A stretch of 64,000 nucleotides of DNA, taken from contig NZ_CP037423.1 in NCBI RefSeq assembly GCF_007754155.1, forward strand, positions 2,914,001-2,978,000, read 5' to 3'. Numbering within the stretch: position 1 is the first letter of the stretch; every line of letters starts with the position of its first letter. The notes under the pieces are model-generated. The model ran no database searches. It saw only the letters and a list, made by a program, of their open reading frames with translations, and was not told where the DNA came from. The DNA is from Stieleria neptunia (GTDB lineage Bacteria > Planctomycetota > Planctomycetia > Pirellulales > Pirellulaceae). Below are positions 22,501 through 28,309 of the stretch, piece by piece. The position numbers and the translations under genes were made by a program.

Positions 22501-23739
22501 GCATCAGGTTCAAGCGGCCTTGCATTGGCCCAAGGACAGACGGCAGTTCTGTTCAGCATCGTGGTCGATGTTTCAGCATCGGTCGACGTCGCGTCGGAGC
22601 TGGAAATCGCCATCCCGATCACCGAGGGGGCCGATGCGCAGGGAATTCAATTCATCGGGACGGGCATCGAGGTGATCGACCCGCCGAATTTTGTTCGCGG
22701 CGCCGTGCTGGCTCCGCCCGGGCCGGGGATCCAATTGACCGGCGTGGTTCAGGAGCTCAATGGCGCGGGGACGTATACGCTGGATTTCATCGCCGAAGCG
22801 GTGGGGGGACCGGTCTCGATTGCCGGTTTCAATGCACCGTTGATGGTTGATGTTCCCGGTGTGACGTTTGCGGGCGATACGTCGGCTTTCCATCCTAACG
22901 CGTCCTTTCAAAATGGGAATGAGTATGTGACCTCGCTCGCGTTGCCGAATGCCTACGGAGTGGCGGCATCGCTCGGCGACGTCTTGCAACTCGCAGAAGG
23001 GGAGCGAGTCGTCCTGTTTTCGATCGACGTGGCGGTTGATCCGAGCGCGGGGATCGGTGCGGCGGCGGAGGTGGCAAAGATCATCACCAGCGGAACGCTC
23101 GCCAGTAGTCTGCAACTGATCGATCCGGACGCGGAACCGATTCTTGATGTCTTCGTCGGTGCGAACGCAATCCTTGCTCGCGCGATTGACCCTGTCGTGA
23201 TGATCAATGACGGATCGTCGACGCGATCTCAGATCACGTCGCTGGTGGTCACGTTTGACGCCCTGGTCGATCACACGGATCTCGCCACTGCTTTCCGTTT
23301 GACCAATCTTGATTCCGGCTTGGCGGTCGGCGCGATCCAAGTTGCCGCGGTCGACCAAGGCACGCAGACGATCGCGACACTGACGTTTGATGGGGTCTCC
23401 ACGATTGCTCGTCAAGGCACCGGATCACTCGGAAACTCTCTCGCAGACGGAAACTATCGATTAGACATCTTTGCCCAGCAGGTTCAATCGAGTAACGGTC
23501 AGCAATTATTTCGCGATGAACAATTCGGCGACAACGCGACCGATCTACTGTTTCGTTTCTTCGGAGACACCGACGGCGATCGGGACGTTGATGGCCAGGA
23601 CTACGGACGGTTCGGCCTGGGTTTCTTGAAGTCATTCGACGATCCCGGCTACGATGCCCCCCTTGATTCGGATGGTGATGGCGATATCGACGGTCAAGAC
23701 TATGGTCGCTTTGGGCTGAATTTCCTGAAGAGTATGTAA
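10600..23739 (+). CDS. Giant secreted multidomain subtilisin-like protein (about 4,379 residues)
   Basis: Residue numbers count from the ATG at 10600; a GTG at 10570 is an alternative start. The N-terminus carries the planctomycete extracellular motif LEQLESRYLLA (Planc_extracel-like). A peptidase S8 domain follows with Asp219 (DSGIDLDHPD), His375 (HGTHVAG), oxyanion Asn484 and Ser557 (GTSMASPHVAG), all intact. Then come a proprotein-convertase P-like domain (about 720-840), a beta-helix region (about 885-1135) interrupted by 14 PD40-like repeats and ending with DIGAVE near 2065, an SdrD-B-like module interrupted by 7 more PD40-like repeats, further SdrD-like modules, FG-GAP/VCBS repeats (about 2790-3190), an Ig-like and dockerin-like segment, three cohesin-like domains (near 3435, 3885 and 4045), a dockerin-like doublet (about 3705-3855) and a C-terminal EF-hand pair. 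It probably acts outside the cell as a Ca-binding protease or adhesin. The substrate is unknown. Confidence 0.93.
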   Translation: MGNDYPTSHAFEKRCRSLRTSRHAKIGKRQQLRLHLEQLESRYLLAGDFGGTADQPPLESPAPITWFESFDEVPRIEFESLAAVDAVYPDGFQGPRELAAGEWILQLTGSAASRIHVLQTADQQLDDGTIEFTIIAGLGAEGLVLVRGEGVTASDIEASLERNDAVESLSLNSIITGQATTPNDSDYTPGLLTGLTTIGAEAAWDESTGSMQTVVGVIDSGIDLDHPDLYLNIWINQGEIPATLSALQDIDGDGLITFYDLNNLQVIDGSIYVASTVVTDGGGNFVSGDLATEEQLTTATPYATGLNADYVQDLAGKRDSVNGRIDALDLLADTDWSDGRDTDGNGFFDDLFGVNFRSGEDDPFPPNEPDDVLGHGTHVAGTIGAVGNNHIGVVGVNWQTSLMPLRILDNDNRSDAGAGLRAVNYAKMMRGRLEVDDNNRTTEGANVRVLNNSWGQPGGYEPAFEAAIGELGDAGILFVAAAGNGDIFGNGVDNDQTPFYPASYEADNVIAVAAATPDDHLATFSNYGGTSVDIAAPGTGIRSTLKGGGYGTANGTSMASPHVAGAAALVWSAYPQATVDEIHAAILSETSVDPIANGSALVTTGGRLSVAKAIGADVFAPSAVVIAKENITTTGGRTTEFTVEYSHRDGIDLDSIDDNDVIVTRQWGPADEIPVTLKPGTKAATPTGAIATYIMEAPGGGTFTNSTPVVIDGAIANTITSQIYIDDIWGVPADITVSLNIDHTRDQDLNITLIAPDGMRSVLVSGKGGTADNFTNTTFDDGTATSIADGTAPFTGTFRPEESILPLIADGISGSWTLEIEDIAAAEGGTLQDWSLNFAPRWDAMDYGEYLISTVEGNVKADTSDSFVESRPIGAFNVKIEDDPSILYVEASFDSLSPGSLRSTIIAANAAAPAERTIILKSGTYTINLAPVVDSSSIFGSALESLGIDNPGGWSNENSGDFDITGNVSIIGDTNDETIVDSQLIDRGFKVHRAGSLSLSRLAIQGGKSPSTQGGGGILSVGELELQRVTVRGNVALGPNDSQPAYGGAIAVWGGSANLHQSWITENEADFGGGVYYSGEATGSVQRSTFDQNRGGGLYLRTSVDVSVENSTFSANIGGHGAIAKFPPSGFLRANGASTSPSISADGRYVAFESEANNLVPGDTNNLVNVFLTDIFVQDRVTGTIERVSISDAGVQPNGNSTRPVISADGQYVAFESDASNLVPGDTNNERDIFLYDRNTGTIKRINVSETGVQAASFSGSPVISADGRYVAFHSQAGNLVPADSSFTTDVFVYDRTSDTIERVSVTDSGGTGNGHSSKPSISADGRYVAFSSSATNFVPGDTNNRHDVFVFDRSTSTIERISTNDAGAQGDNTSNSAAISADGQYVAFASNASNLVAGDTNGEYDIFVYDRSTDKVERVSISNAGVEGNARSYAPSISGDGQLVVFYSKASYLDPDNTDETNDIFLYDRNVGTLEQVSVGDGGLLGYLSDPRPAISADGRYVVFDSDKSNLAPGDLNGKSDIFVYDRSLDNIQPETLAAVGTVSNGPSDWPAISDDGGYVAFESDASNLVPGDTNDQADIFVRDRSTDTVERVSISDAGVEADGLSTRPAISPDGLFVAFESEASNLVPGDTNGQSDIFVYSRSTGTTERVNLSDAGVQANDSSHHPSISADGQYVTFYSYADNLVPGDTNDRPDIFVYQRGTGTIEMINISDVGIQANSISYSPVISANGQYVAFESSADNLVPGDTNGQSDIFVHDRSTGTIERVSMSDAGIQANGSSRWPAISRDGQYVTFMSYADNLVPQDTNGQPDIFVYERTTGKIELVSISDEGVQGNYGSSRGPAISADGRHVTFESYADNLVPGDTNNASDVFAYDRSTGSIERVSISNAGVQGGNSSSSPAISADGRYVAFSSRATNMVAWDTNSEDDIFVYDRSLKSIQSDTFAAKGTVTDVSHTTIAFSGDLSSGSTVRGNVQVQNSLFFANQVAQDLDVYSSPVSFNNVFSEATQTDFIAPLVRFNDLPPVHRLSEGNPAIDAAVSSGNIVPDQLGQVRRDPADIGAVEATDASVSGVVYFDRNQNGRLDTGEPGIANVDVNVTSTTSSSVVRSDAEGNLNLHEVKPERLNFNVALESGTHWSVFIPPIELIRNGPLLANSSINSGAMSADGRYVAFSSNATNLVTGDTNNSGDVFVYDRNSNTIERVSINAAGVQGDSSSSAPTISADGRYVAFDSNSTNLVAGDLNNTTDIFVYDRSTGTIERVSFNDTGVEGDDYSGSPSISADCRYVAFQSRASNLVPGDTNGQTDIFVHDRITGTVERVSISDAGVEGDDSSLSPKISADGLYVTFISRATNLVPEDTNGKQDVFLYDRSTNTIERISVNDAGVQGDGNNYTPAISANGQFVTFRSYSRNLIPEDTSGNPHILVYDRNTRTIEPVSINDVGVQANRSYAPTISADGRYVAYYSDSSILVPGISNGQDDIFIYDRSTSKVVRVSISDLGVEGNGASRHPVISADGRYLTFTSYASNLVAGDSNNITDLFIVFNPLAEPGLTRDLQAGEFFTELKFGLVPDPGVISGRVFEDVVANGVYDEGEPLDVDTTVFLDLNLNRQLDEGEPFANPDAEGRYEFTNTDAHLSYAIAALSPIGYEQVAPGASDDFVWDIFLPAGGTITNRDFGFRRAQATGQSSASVVTGRVFEDKDGNGFFDAAVDTVHSNIPIYLDGNSDRKHTTGANEPIVRTEADGTFEISDLGSRIVTVRTKLGEDLKHVTPLGNSFDLQTSSLFTGVSAFSKASDATHADFDQDGFEDLAVLLSDGNQLAIRLNDQNGAFPASDINISLGPTDTQPGTSLPLEMVVGQFNADAADRTDVAIVGQSTGNVLILLDFDKDTGQFASRQTVDVGENPISITSGYFDAGDTLDLAVVNFGTSQLVQASPAIYAKINESFQILTNDGVGTFTAHAPVPVPGDDPVAIVSDDFNGDTHADIAVLHNGPTFPNSPFGDATLFTGNGANAFAESHREPVEGGPLEMVSGDFNGDGIADLAVANVSQNTMSILAGRADGAVIRETAHPIGTGEKGIDSMDVADIDNDGDLDIVATRLSDGGVAVFRNITDTTADPLVVQFEPLESFGVAQASVFERAPIVLANFDNDTSGPNGEGTIDIIAIPKSTATVNVLLNTLVDGGHRVALDGLNTIGNLDFIITPTGDVVAPLVTDVRVAGSGWATSFKSAVDPQNLRGAEVPGPTALRPLSWNGLDTLFVEFSEDIQKASDGIIDAADLTLVGVNVPNYETASEFGVTTSYTNGGGDGPFLLTIQLAGAADFGADRIVLGIGDSIVDLAGNPLGGNSIFGFNVLPGDVDGSGGVLATDVLTVNASQFTFAGAVGYDAFRDIDGSGAVFANDVLLTNSRQFTFLPPEPSPPAEGEAPVLLMVDAEGEDAGAAGVKLFGEIETFNGPGTYTLDMFVEAVGGPVSIAGFNAPLLVDGTGVSFAGDETAFAPNASFDLEFVTGLGTPGVYGVAGSLGPGLQLDAGQSEILFSIDLVVDSNFDTPADVVSIITDGPFASALQFTDADLATIQDVTIESAARIVVPVPPVVLLNSLATEPADLPSGAQPSSWDTQRDQIRDIVIELQTPIAALPDGGISLTNRGVNDGDPETVIELRVDQVSLDAAGTVITILLDAKQLPDGPYRLELSPEVTSGSAFAFTADDQNRFFVLSGDWDGNSSVDLRDLATFAYWSGIPGGAPGYVNDDGIGGITIDDLAGFEANYAIKLDVPGMTESIDPDWIDAEAFERAKATIIERTDVNGSSTVSPLDALHVINRIATEFVGTTDWQYDVNRDAEITPRDALFVINAIARASLSDLNPGEASSTESIALRSSTTVAAAEAPTESLSDAPTVILDLVGGRQTYSGPGTYTFDFTITAIGGDQTIAGFNLPLRFDVPGVTFGGTIDDFVRNPAFSYEYVAPLSQANHFGVAASGSSGLALAQGQTAVLFSIVVDVSASVDVASELEIAIPITEGADAQGIQFIGTGIEVIDPPNFVRGAVLAPPGPGIQLTGVVQELNGAGTYTLDFIAEAVGGPVSIAGFNAPLMVDVPGVTFAGDTSAFHPNASFQNGNEYVTSLALPNAYGVAASLGDVLQLAEGERVVLFSIDVAVDPSAGIGAAAEVAKIITSGTLASSLQLIDPDAEPILDVFVGANAILARAIDPVVMINDGSSTRSQITSLVVTFDALVDHTDLATAFRLTNLDSGLAVGAIQVAAVDQGTQTIATLTFDGVSTIARQGTGSLGNSLADGNYRLDIFAQQVQSSNGQQLFRDEQFGDNATDLLFRFFGDTDGDRDVDGQDYGRFGLGFLKSFDDPGYDAPLDSDGDGDIDGQDYGRFGLNFLKSM
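14011..16461 (+). repeat. PD40/TolB-like repeat block A, 14 units
   Basis: Fourteen consecutive units of about 58 codons, each built on the pattern P.ISADGRYVAF.S.A.NLVPGDTN followed by DIFVYDRSTGTIERVS and a G-rich linker. Units 7 and 14 share a divergent end (SLDNIQ/SLKSIQ and AA.GTV), suggesting that block A arose by duplication of a seven-unit array. The block interrupts a beta-helix region whose signature resumes afterwards. Nucleotide conservation between units is high (for example around ATAAGCGCCGATGGCC), so expansion or contraction by recombination is likely. Confidence 0.9.
17059..18222 (+). repeat. PD40/TolB-like repeat block B, 7 units
   Basis: Seven further units of the same 55-58-codon pattern, the last one cut short (DLFIVFN). 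The block lies inside an SdrD-B-like module: the module's front half (SGVVYFDRNQNGRLDTGEPG) precedes it and the typical closing stretch (LQAGEFFTELKFGLVPDPG) follows. Unit 3 has a Cys in place of the usual Gly (SADCRYVAF). Seven units equals half of block A. Confidence 0.88.
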
Positions 23740-24087
23740 CGAACCCGCACCGGCAGATCACTTCACACCTCGTCGAGGTGGCTCCCTCAGGATCTATCGC
23801 GTTAAAACATCCAGACACCTCAATGCCAGAATCCACACCATTCGGCAATTCGAGATTGGGCCGGTTTCAGCGCCGAAGTTGGACCACCTTCGGCGGCGGA
23901 GCCAGTCCGCCAAGTCGCCTCGGTCTCGACCACCGAAGCAGATCTCCTCTTCGATGCATACTTCGCCAAAAAATGGACCGAAAATTAGGGAAGCTGCTGC
24001 GAAGCGTTCCACCAAACAGCGTTCGGTCGATGCAACCGACTGCGCGAAGAAATCGCGTTTTCTCTGTTCGGTGCGATCGCACTCATT
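23740..24087. other. Intergenic, no gene recognised
   Basis: Open frames exist on both strands but are low-complexity and Arg/Ser-rich, with no domain or start signal. No terminator-like hairpin was seen directly after the giant gene. Confidence 0.35.
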
Positions 24088-24166
24088 CATTCTGGCTCCC
24101 TTCTCCCCCGCGGCGAGAGCGAGTGGTGCTCGCTCTTGCCGCGGGGGAGAAGGGCTGGGGATGAGG
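24088..24166. repeat. Palindromic element, copy 1
   Basis: A 26-base arm at 24098-24123 pairs with 24129-24154 around a five-base loop, with a single mismatch that would be a G-U pair in RNA. The arms begin CCCTTCTCCCCCGCGG. The same element, including its asymmetric flanks (attc.ggct on one side, ctggggatgag on the other), recurs in opposite orientation at 33020-33098. It is a dispersed foldback element of REP/MITE type. It lies directly beside a DUF559 nuclease remnant. Confidence 0.85.
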
Positions 24167-24176
24167 GGGCAATGTG

Positions 24177-24308
24177 CTACAGAAGTGCATCAATTACCTG
24201 TTCGATCCGGCGCCGCACGGCCACGGCATTCCTCAAGACCACGTAACCAAGCATCCGCACGACATGATCTCCTCGCTCGGTCAAATACCGGTCGCGACGC
24301 CGAAAAGC
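24177..24308 (-). pseudogene. C-terminal fragment of a DUF559 endonuclease-like gene
   Basis: Read on the minus strand, the stretch encodes FRRRDRYLTERGDHVVRMLG followed by VLRNAVAVRRRIEQVID and a stop. This aligns with the C-terminal part of the intact DUF559 protein encoded at 30985-31455 (RRDQYLAEQGYQVVRIPGYE and onward). The catalytic N-terminal part (DGRQH region) is absent. It is a remnant next to the palindromic element. Confidence 0.7.
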
Positions 24309-24456
24309 ACTTGGGTGCGACGTCATTATTCCACAGGTGTGTGCTGAGCGGAAATCTGCTCGTTTTAGCGCCCTGATCGGTCCGTTTACTTGGCTCGAAA
24401 TATCAGTGAAATGACGCCCCTAGCTGCGGTACTTCGTGCTCGCATTGTGATCGACC

Positions 24457-24486
24457 AAGTTCTGCATGATGAAGTTCTGCATGATG
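24457..24486. repeat. 15-base tandem direct repeat, two copies
   Basis: The unit AAGTTCTGCATGATG occurs twice head to tail with no mismatch. No function is apparent; it may be a slippage product. Confidence 0.8.
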
Positions 24487-24605
24487 AATCGCGTAGCAGT
24501 GACTAGGGAGACGGCCGAGATCGAAGCCCGTACGGATCAACTCCCAACCCTGACCACCTGATAGACAGTGAGATCGACTTGGGCGATGGAGTGGCCGACG
24601 GAAAG

Positions 24606-24719
24606 ATGGGACGCGGTACGGAGTCGTGCCGCAAGTGCGGACGCACGCTCAGCAAGCGACACATGAGCTGTATGTACTGTGGCGAGCAGATCGTCAAACG
24701 GCACACCTTTCAGCCGTAA
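24606..24719 (+). CDS. Tiny zinc-ribbon protein (37 residues, possibly longer)
   Basis: From the ATG at 24606 the frame encodes a short peptide with two CxxC knuckles, SCRKCGRTLS and SCMYCGEQIV, 13 residues apart, ending HTFQP and TAA. This is the classic layout of a zinc-ribbon module. The same frame is open upstream to a TAG near 24504, and a GTG at 24591 is an alternative start, so the protein could be longer. A GGAAAG purine run precedes the ATG, too close for an ideal ribosome-binding site. The gene may be a real small protein or the last exon-like remnant of a larger zinc-ribbon protein. Nothing in the context fixes its role. Confidence 0.45.
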   Translation: MGRGTESCRKCGRTLSKRHMSCMYCGEQIVKRHTFQP

Positions 24720-25142
24720 TTTGCCGATCGGCGGACTGACCTCCGCAATTCGCTTTCACCCCTCAACGAAATCGACGACCAGCAACCGGCACGAAACCGA
24801 TTCGCTCGGCGGCTTCGATCGCATCATTTCTGCGTCAACTCTCTGTGTGACAGAATGACCAACGTGCGAGGCTAGACCTGTGCGAATAAGCCCAGTTGCG
24901 GGGGCCGAATGCCTGCCGGCGGAAAGGGTTGTGAATCCTCAGGTCGTCTTCACTGGATCGTACCGCACAACCCCCGACGGTTCACAGGTCTTGAATCGAG
25001 CCCGCGACGATCCACGGATCGATTCGATGCCAACCGGGCGTCTCGCTTGACAGACGTTTTCGCTTGTTAGCGTGCGAGTTGGCATGCTTATTGCGTTCAG
25101 CTTCTTCCGGTCAAATAGGCTTAGTCGGGGGAGCACAACGCA
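24720..25142. other. Intergenic, upstream region of the ABC exporter operon
   Basis: No gene seen. A TTGACA at 25047-25052 looks like a -35 box, but no good -10 box lies at the proper distance. The operon promoter is probably in this stretch. Confidence 0.3.
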
Positions 25143-26324
25143 ATGCGAACGTTAATTGCAGCGCTGGTTCTGAGTGCAACGGTGGCGATCGGATTGGCGA
25201 GTCGGCAAGCTTGGCTGCAGAAGCAGCAACTCCCGGCGGGACTGATTCAGGCCAACGGTCGAACGGAGGGTGATCACATCGCGATTGCCAGCAAGTTTGC
25301 CGGACGTGTGTCAGAGGTTCTTGCTCGCGAAGGTGACAACGTCGCCGCCGCCGCGACGCTCATTCAAATCGATGATCAACAACTGCAAGCCAAGCTGAAT
25401 CAAGCGACGCACGGGGTGGCAGTCGCGGACGCCATTTTGCAGGGCGCGAGAGCCAACGCCAACGCCGTGGCCGCGGAAGTGCGTGCGGCAAAGACATCAC
25501 TGGCTTTGCTCAAGAAACAAGTTCCCTTGGCCATCGAAACCGCTGAAGCGGAATTGCAGCAAGCTCTCGCGGCCGGCGCGACGGCCGACTCCAACGAAGG
25601 ATACAAACGTAGCGAGTCCCAACGCGCCCAAAAACTTTTGAATTCGAAGGCCATTTCTGTGGAAGAAGCGGACCGAAAAGAACTGGCTTGGACGCTGGCT
25701 CAAAACGAACTCACAACCGCAACGGCTGCCAGAATCACGGCCGAAAAACGGCTTGCTGAATCAAAACTGGGGGCCGACCGAATCAAAGAACGCGAAGATG
25801 CCGTGGCTGCACTTGAGGCGATGCATGCCAAATCGCTCGCTCAGATCAAAGAGTGCGAGGCGCGGCAAGCCGAAGCCGAAGCCGGAGTCGCCGAAGCACA
25901 AAGCAATCTCGATGACTTGACGATCACGGCGCCCGCAACCGGAACCATTCTGTCGCGTTTCGTTGATCAAGGCGAAGTCGTCAACGCCGGAACGCCTCTC
26001 TTGGATCTGGTCGATCTTGACCGACTGTACTTACAGGTCTACGTGCCCGAGCCACTGATCGGGCGCATTCGACTCGGACTGTCGGCGAAAGTTTACACCG
26101 ACGCCTACCCCGATCAGCCCTTCAACGCGACGGTGCGGTACATCGCATCGGAGGCCGAGTTCACGCCCAAACAAGTCCAAACGAAGGACGAACGCGTCAA
26201 ACTGGTCTACGCCGTGCGACTCTATTTCAACGAAAACCCCGAACATCGGCTCACTCCCGGGTTGCCCGCTGACGCCATCATTCGCTGGATCGAGGAGACG
26301 CCATGGACACCGCCGCGCTGGTAG
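25143..26324 (+). CDS. HlyD-family periplasmic adaptor (YbhG-like)
   Basis: The 393-residue protein starts with a single signal anchor (residues 1-20), then a biotinyl-lipoyl half (ASKFAGRVSEVLAREGDNV), a long alpha-helical coiled-coil hairpin (about residues 80-255, Ala/Glu/Gln rich), the second lipoyl half (ITAPATGTILSRFVDQGEVV) and a beta-barrel with LYLQVYVPEPLIGRIRLG. Such proteins link an inner-membrane ABC exporter to an outer-membrane channel. It is the first gene of a coupled set; its 3' end overlaps the start of the ATPase gene by 22 bases. No TolC-like gene is in the operon. Confidence 0.9.
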   Translation: MRTLIAALVLSATVAIGLASRQAWLQKQQLPAGLIQANGRTEGDHIAIASKFAGRVSEVLAREGDNVAAAATLIQIDDQQLQAKLNQATHGVAVADAILQGARANANAVAAEVRAAKTSLALLKKQVPLAIETAEAELQQALAAGATADSNEGYKRSESQRAQKLLNSKAISVEEADRKELAWTLAQNELTTATAARITAEKRLAESKLGADRIKEREDAVAALEAMHAKSLAQIKECEARQAEAEAGVAEAQSNLDDLTITAPATGTILSRFVDQGEVVNAGTPLLDLVDLDRLYLQVYVPEPLIGRIRLGLSAKVYTDAYPDQPFNATVRYIASEAEFTPKQVQTKDERVKLVYAVRLYFNENPEHRLTPGLPADAIIRWIEETPWTPPRW

Positions 26325-28309
26325 ATCGAATTCCAGTTTCTCCCCTCGCAAAAGACGAAACACACAGCGTCATTGATGTCCGTGGAGTTAACAAGAATTA
26401 CAAACGCACCGCCGCGCTGCGTGACATTCATCTGAATGTGCAACACGGCGAAGTGTTCGGATTGATCGGTCCGGACGGTTCAGGAAAGAGTAGTTTGATT
26501 CGAGCCATCGCGGGCGTGCAGCAATACGACGCAGGCATCATCACCGTTTTTGGATCTCGGGTCGATTCGGAGCGCTCAGCCGAACGTGTCAAAAGCCGAA
26601 TCGGTTTGATGCCGCAAGGGCTGGGCAATCATCTGTATCCCGAATTGTCGATCGAGGAGAACATCGACTACTTCGCCGGCTTGCGTCTGGTCGCAAAAGA
26701 GACTCAGGGCGAGCGCAAGGATCGGTTGCTTGAGATGACGCGACTGAAACCGTTTCGTCGTCGACCGATGAAACAGCTCTCCGGCGGCATGAAACAGAAA
26801 CTGGGTTTAGTTTGCACGCTGATTCATCAGCCCGAGCTTGTTCTGCTGGACGAGCCGACGACGGGCGTCGATCCCGTTTCGCGTCGTGATTTCTGGTCTA
26901 TTCTGACGGATCTGGTCCACGAATCTGGTATGACGGCAATCATTTCGACCGCCTACATGGATGAAGCCGCCTACATGGATCGGTTGGCGCTTTTCATGGA
27001 CGGAAAAATCATTTCGCAAGGTAGCGAAGACTCACTCCTGGCACTCGCGCCGGGAACCATCGTTTCCTACAAAAGCGAAACCGCACATCTCGAGACCCAA
27101 CGCGTCCAGGCAAAATATCCACAGGTTCAGGCATTGGGCGACATGGTGCGTGTCTTCGTACGTGACGAAGAACCTGAGGCGGCGTGCCAAAGCATTTCTC
27201 AGATTGCGTCGCCAAATCACGGTGCCTTCACCGCGACGCCGCCCGAACTAGACGACGTGGTCGCCAGTCTTTTGACCGACGAGGCCGCCGAATCGTCCTC
27301 GGCGACTGAATCGAATCAGCTCGATGAGACCGATGCAGCCCGCCGATCGCCCCTCCACCCGGATCGACCCGCGCTGATCCACGCCGAACAACTCGTCCGC
27401 GACTTCGGCAAGTTTCGCGCGGTCGATCACGTGTGTCTTGAGGTCGCCGCGGGTAGAATCTTCGGTCTGCTGGGGTCCAATGGAGCCGGCAAAACCACGG
27501 TCATCAAGATGCTGACCGGCCTGTTGCCTCCCACGTCGGGCGCGGGCAGTGTCGCGGGAGCCCCAATCGGCAAAGCCAGCCAAGCGATTCGCGAACGGAT
27601 TGGTTACATGTCGCAATCCTTTTCGCTGTACTTGGATCTGACGGCGTTGGAAAACTTGGAATTTTATGCGGGCGTGTATGGTTTGTTTCCCAAACAACGC
27701 CGCAAACGCATTCCGGAGTTGATTCAAAAGGTTGGTTTGCATGGATACGAGCGTCGTCTGACGGCCGATTTGCCGATGGGGATCAGGCAACGACTCGCGC
27801 TCGGCTGCGCATTGGTCCATCGCCCGCGCGTGATCTTCTTGGACGAACCGACATCGGGCGTTGATGTTCTGGGACGCCGTCAGTTTTGGGAAATCCTGGT
27901 GCGTTTGGCGCGTGACGAAGGCGTTGCGATTTTGGTGACGACACACTACATGGTCGAAGCCGAACATTGCGACGACTTGGCATTGATGTACGCCGGTCAG
28001 GTTGTCGCAGCGGGAACGCCGGAAACCTTGCGCATCAATTTGCAGCAAAACGCCGGCACGCCGCTGAGCTTCGCGACATCGTCGCCAACCCATGCACTGC
28101 GAGTGGCACGTGAGAATGGATTTCAGCGTGCCGCGACGTTTGGGCGAAACCTTCGCATGCTGAGCGGTGACATCGAGCGTGACAAACGACGACTGAGCGG
28201 ATTGTTCCAAGCCGAGAACATTGACGTTTCCGATTGGCAGCGAGACGAGGTGACGATGGAAGACGTTTTCGTCGATTCGATTCTTTCCCAAGAGCAGGAA
28301 ATGCGATGA
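26303..28309 (+). CDS. ABC exporter ATPase with two fused nucleotide-binding domains (YbhF-like)
   Basis: The 668-residue protein contains two ABC ATPase domains. The first has Walker A GPDGSGKSS, signature LSGGMKQKLG and Walker B LVLLDEPTTGVDP. The second has Walker A GSNGAGKTT, Walker B VIFLDEPTSGVD and a degenerate signature (LPMGIRQRLALG instead of LSGG). An asymmetric second signature is usual in YbhF-type fusions. Acidic and hydrophilic sequence (about residues 325-350) links the halves. It drives export through the two membrane proteins encoded next, with which it is coupled by an ATGA overlap. The substrate cannot be predicted; relatives are multidrug or cation exporters. Confidence 0.93.
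   Translation: MDTAALVDRIPVSPLAKDETHSVIDVRGVNKNYKRTAALRDIHLNVQHGEVFGLIGPDGSGKSSLIRAIAGVQQYDAGIITVFGSRVDSERSAERVKSRIGLMPQGLGNHLYPELSIEENIDYFAGLRLVAKETQGERKDRLLEMTRLKPFRRRPMKQLSGGMKQKLGLVCTLIHQPELVLLDEPTTGVDPVSRRDFWSILTDLVHESGMTAIISTAYMDEAAYMDRLALFMDGKIISQGSEDSLLALAPGTIVSYKSETAHLETQRVQAKYPQVQALGDMVRVFVRDEEPEAACQSISQIASPNHGAFTATPPELDDVVASLLTDEAAESSSATESNQLDETDAARRSPLHPDRPALIHAEQLVRDFGKFRAVDHVCLEVAAGRIFGLLGSNGAGKTTVIKMLTGLLPPTSGAGSVAGAPIGKASQAIRERIGYMSQSFSLYLDLTALENLEFYAGVYGLFPKQRRKRIPELIQKVGLHGYERRLTADLPMGIRQRLALGCALVHRPRVIFLDEPTSGVDVLGRRQFWEILVRLARDEGVAILVTTHYMVEAEHCDDLALMYAGQVVAAGTPETLRINLQQNAGTPLSFATSSPTHALRVARENGFQRAATFGRNLRMLSGDIERDKRRLSGLFQAENIDVSDWQRDEVTMEDVFVDSILSQEQEMR

Noticed and set aside
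22573..23415. Minus-strand frame of 280 codons at the 3' end of the giant gene
   Set aside because: Arg/Asp-rich antisense shadow of the cohesin-like region.
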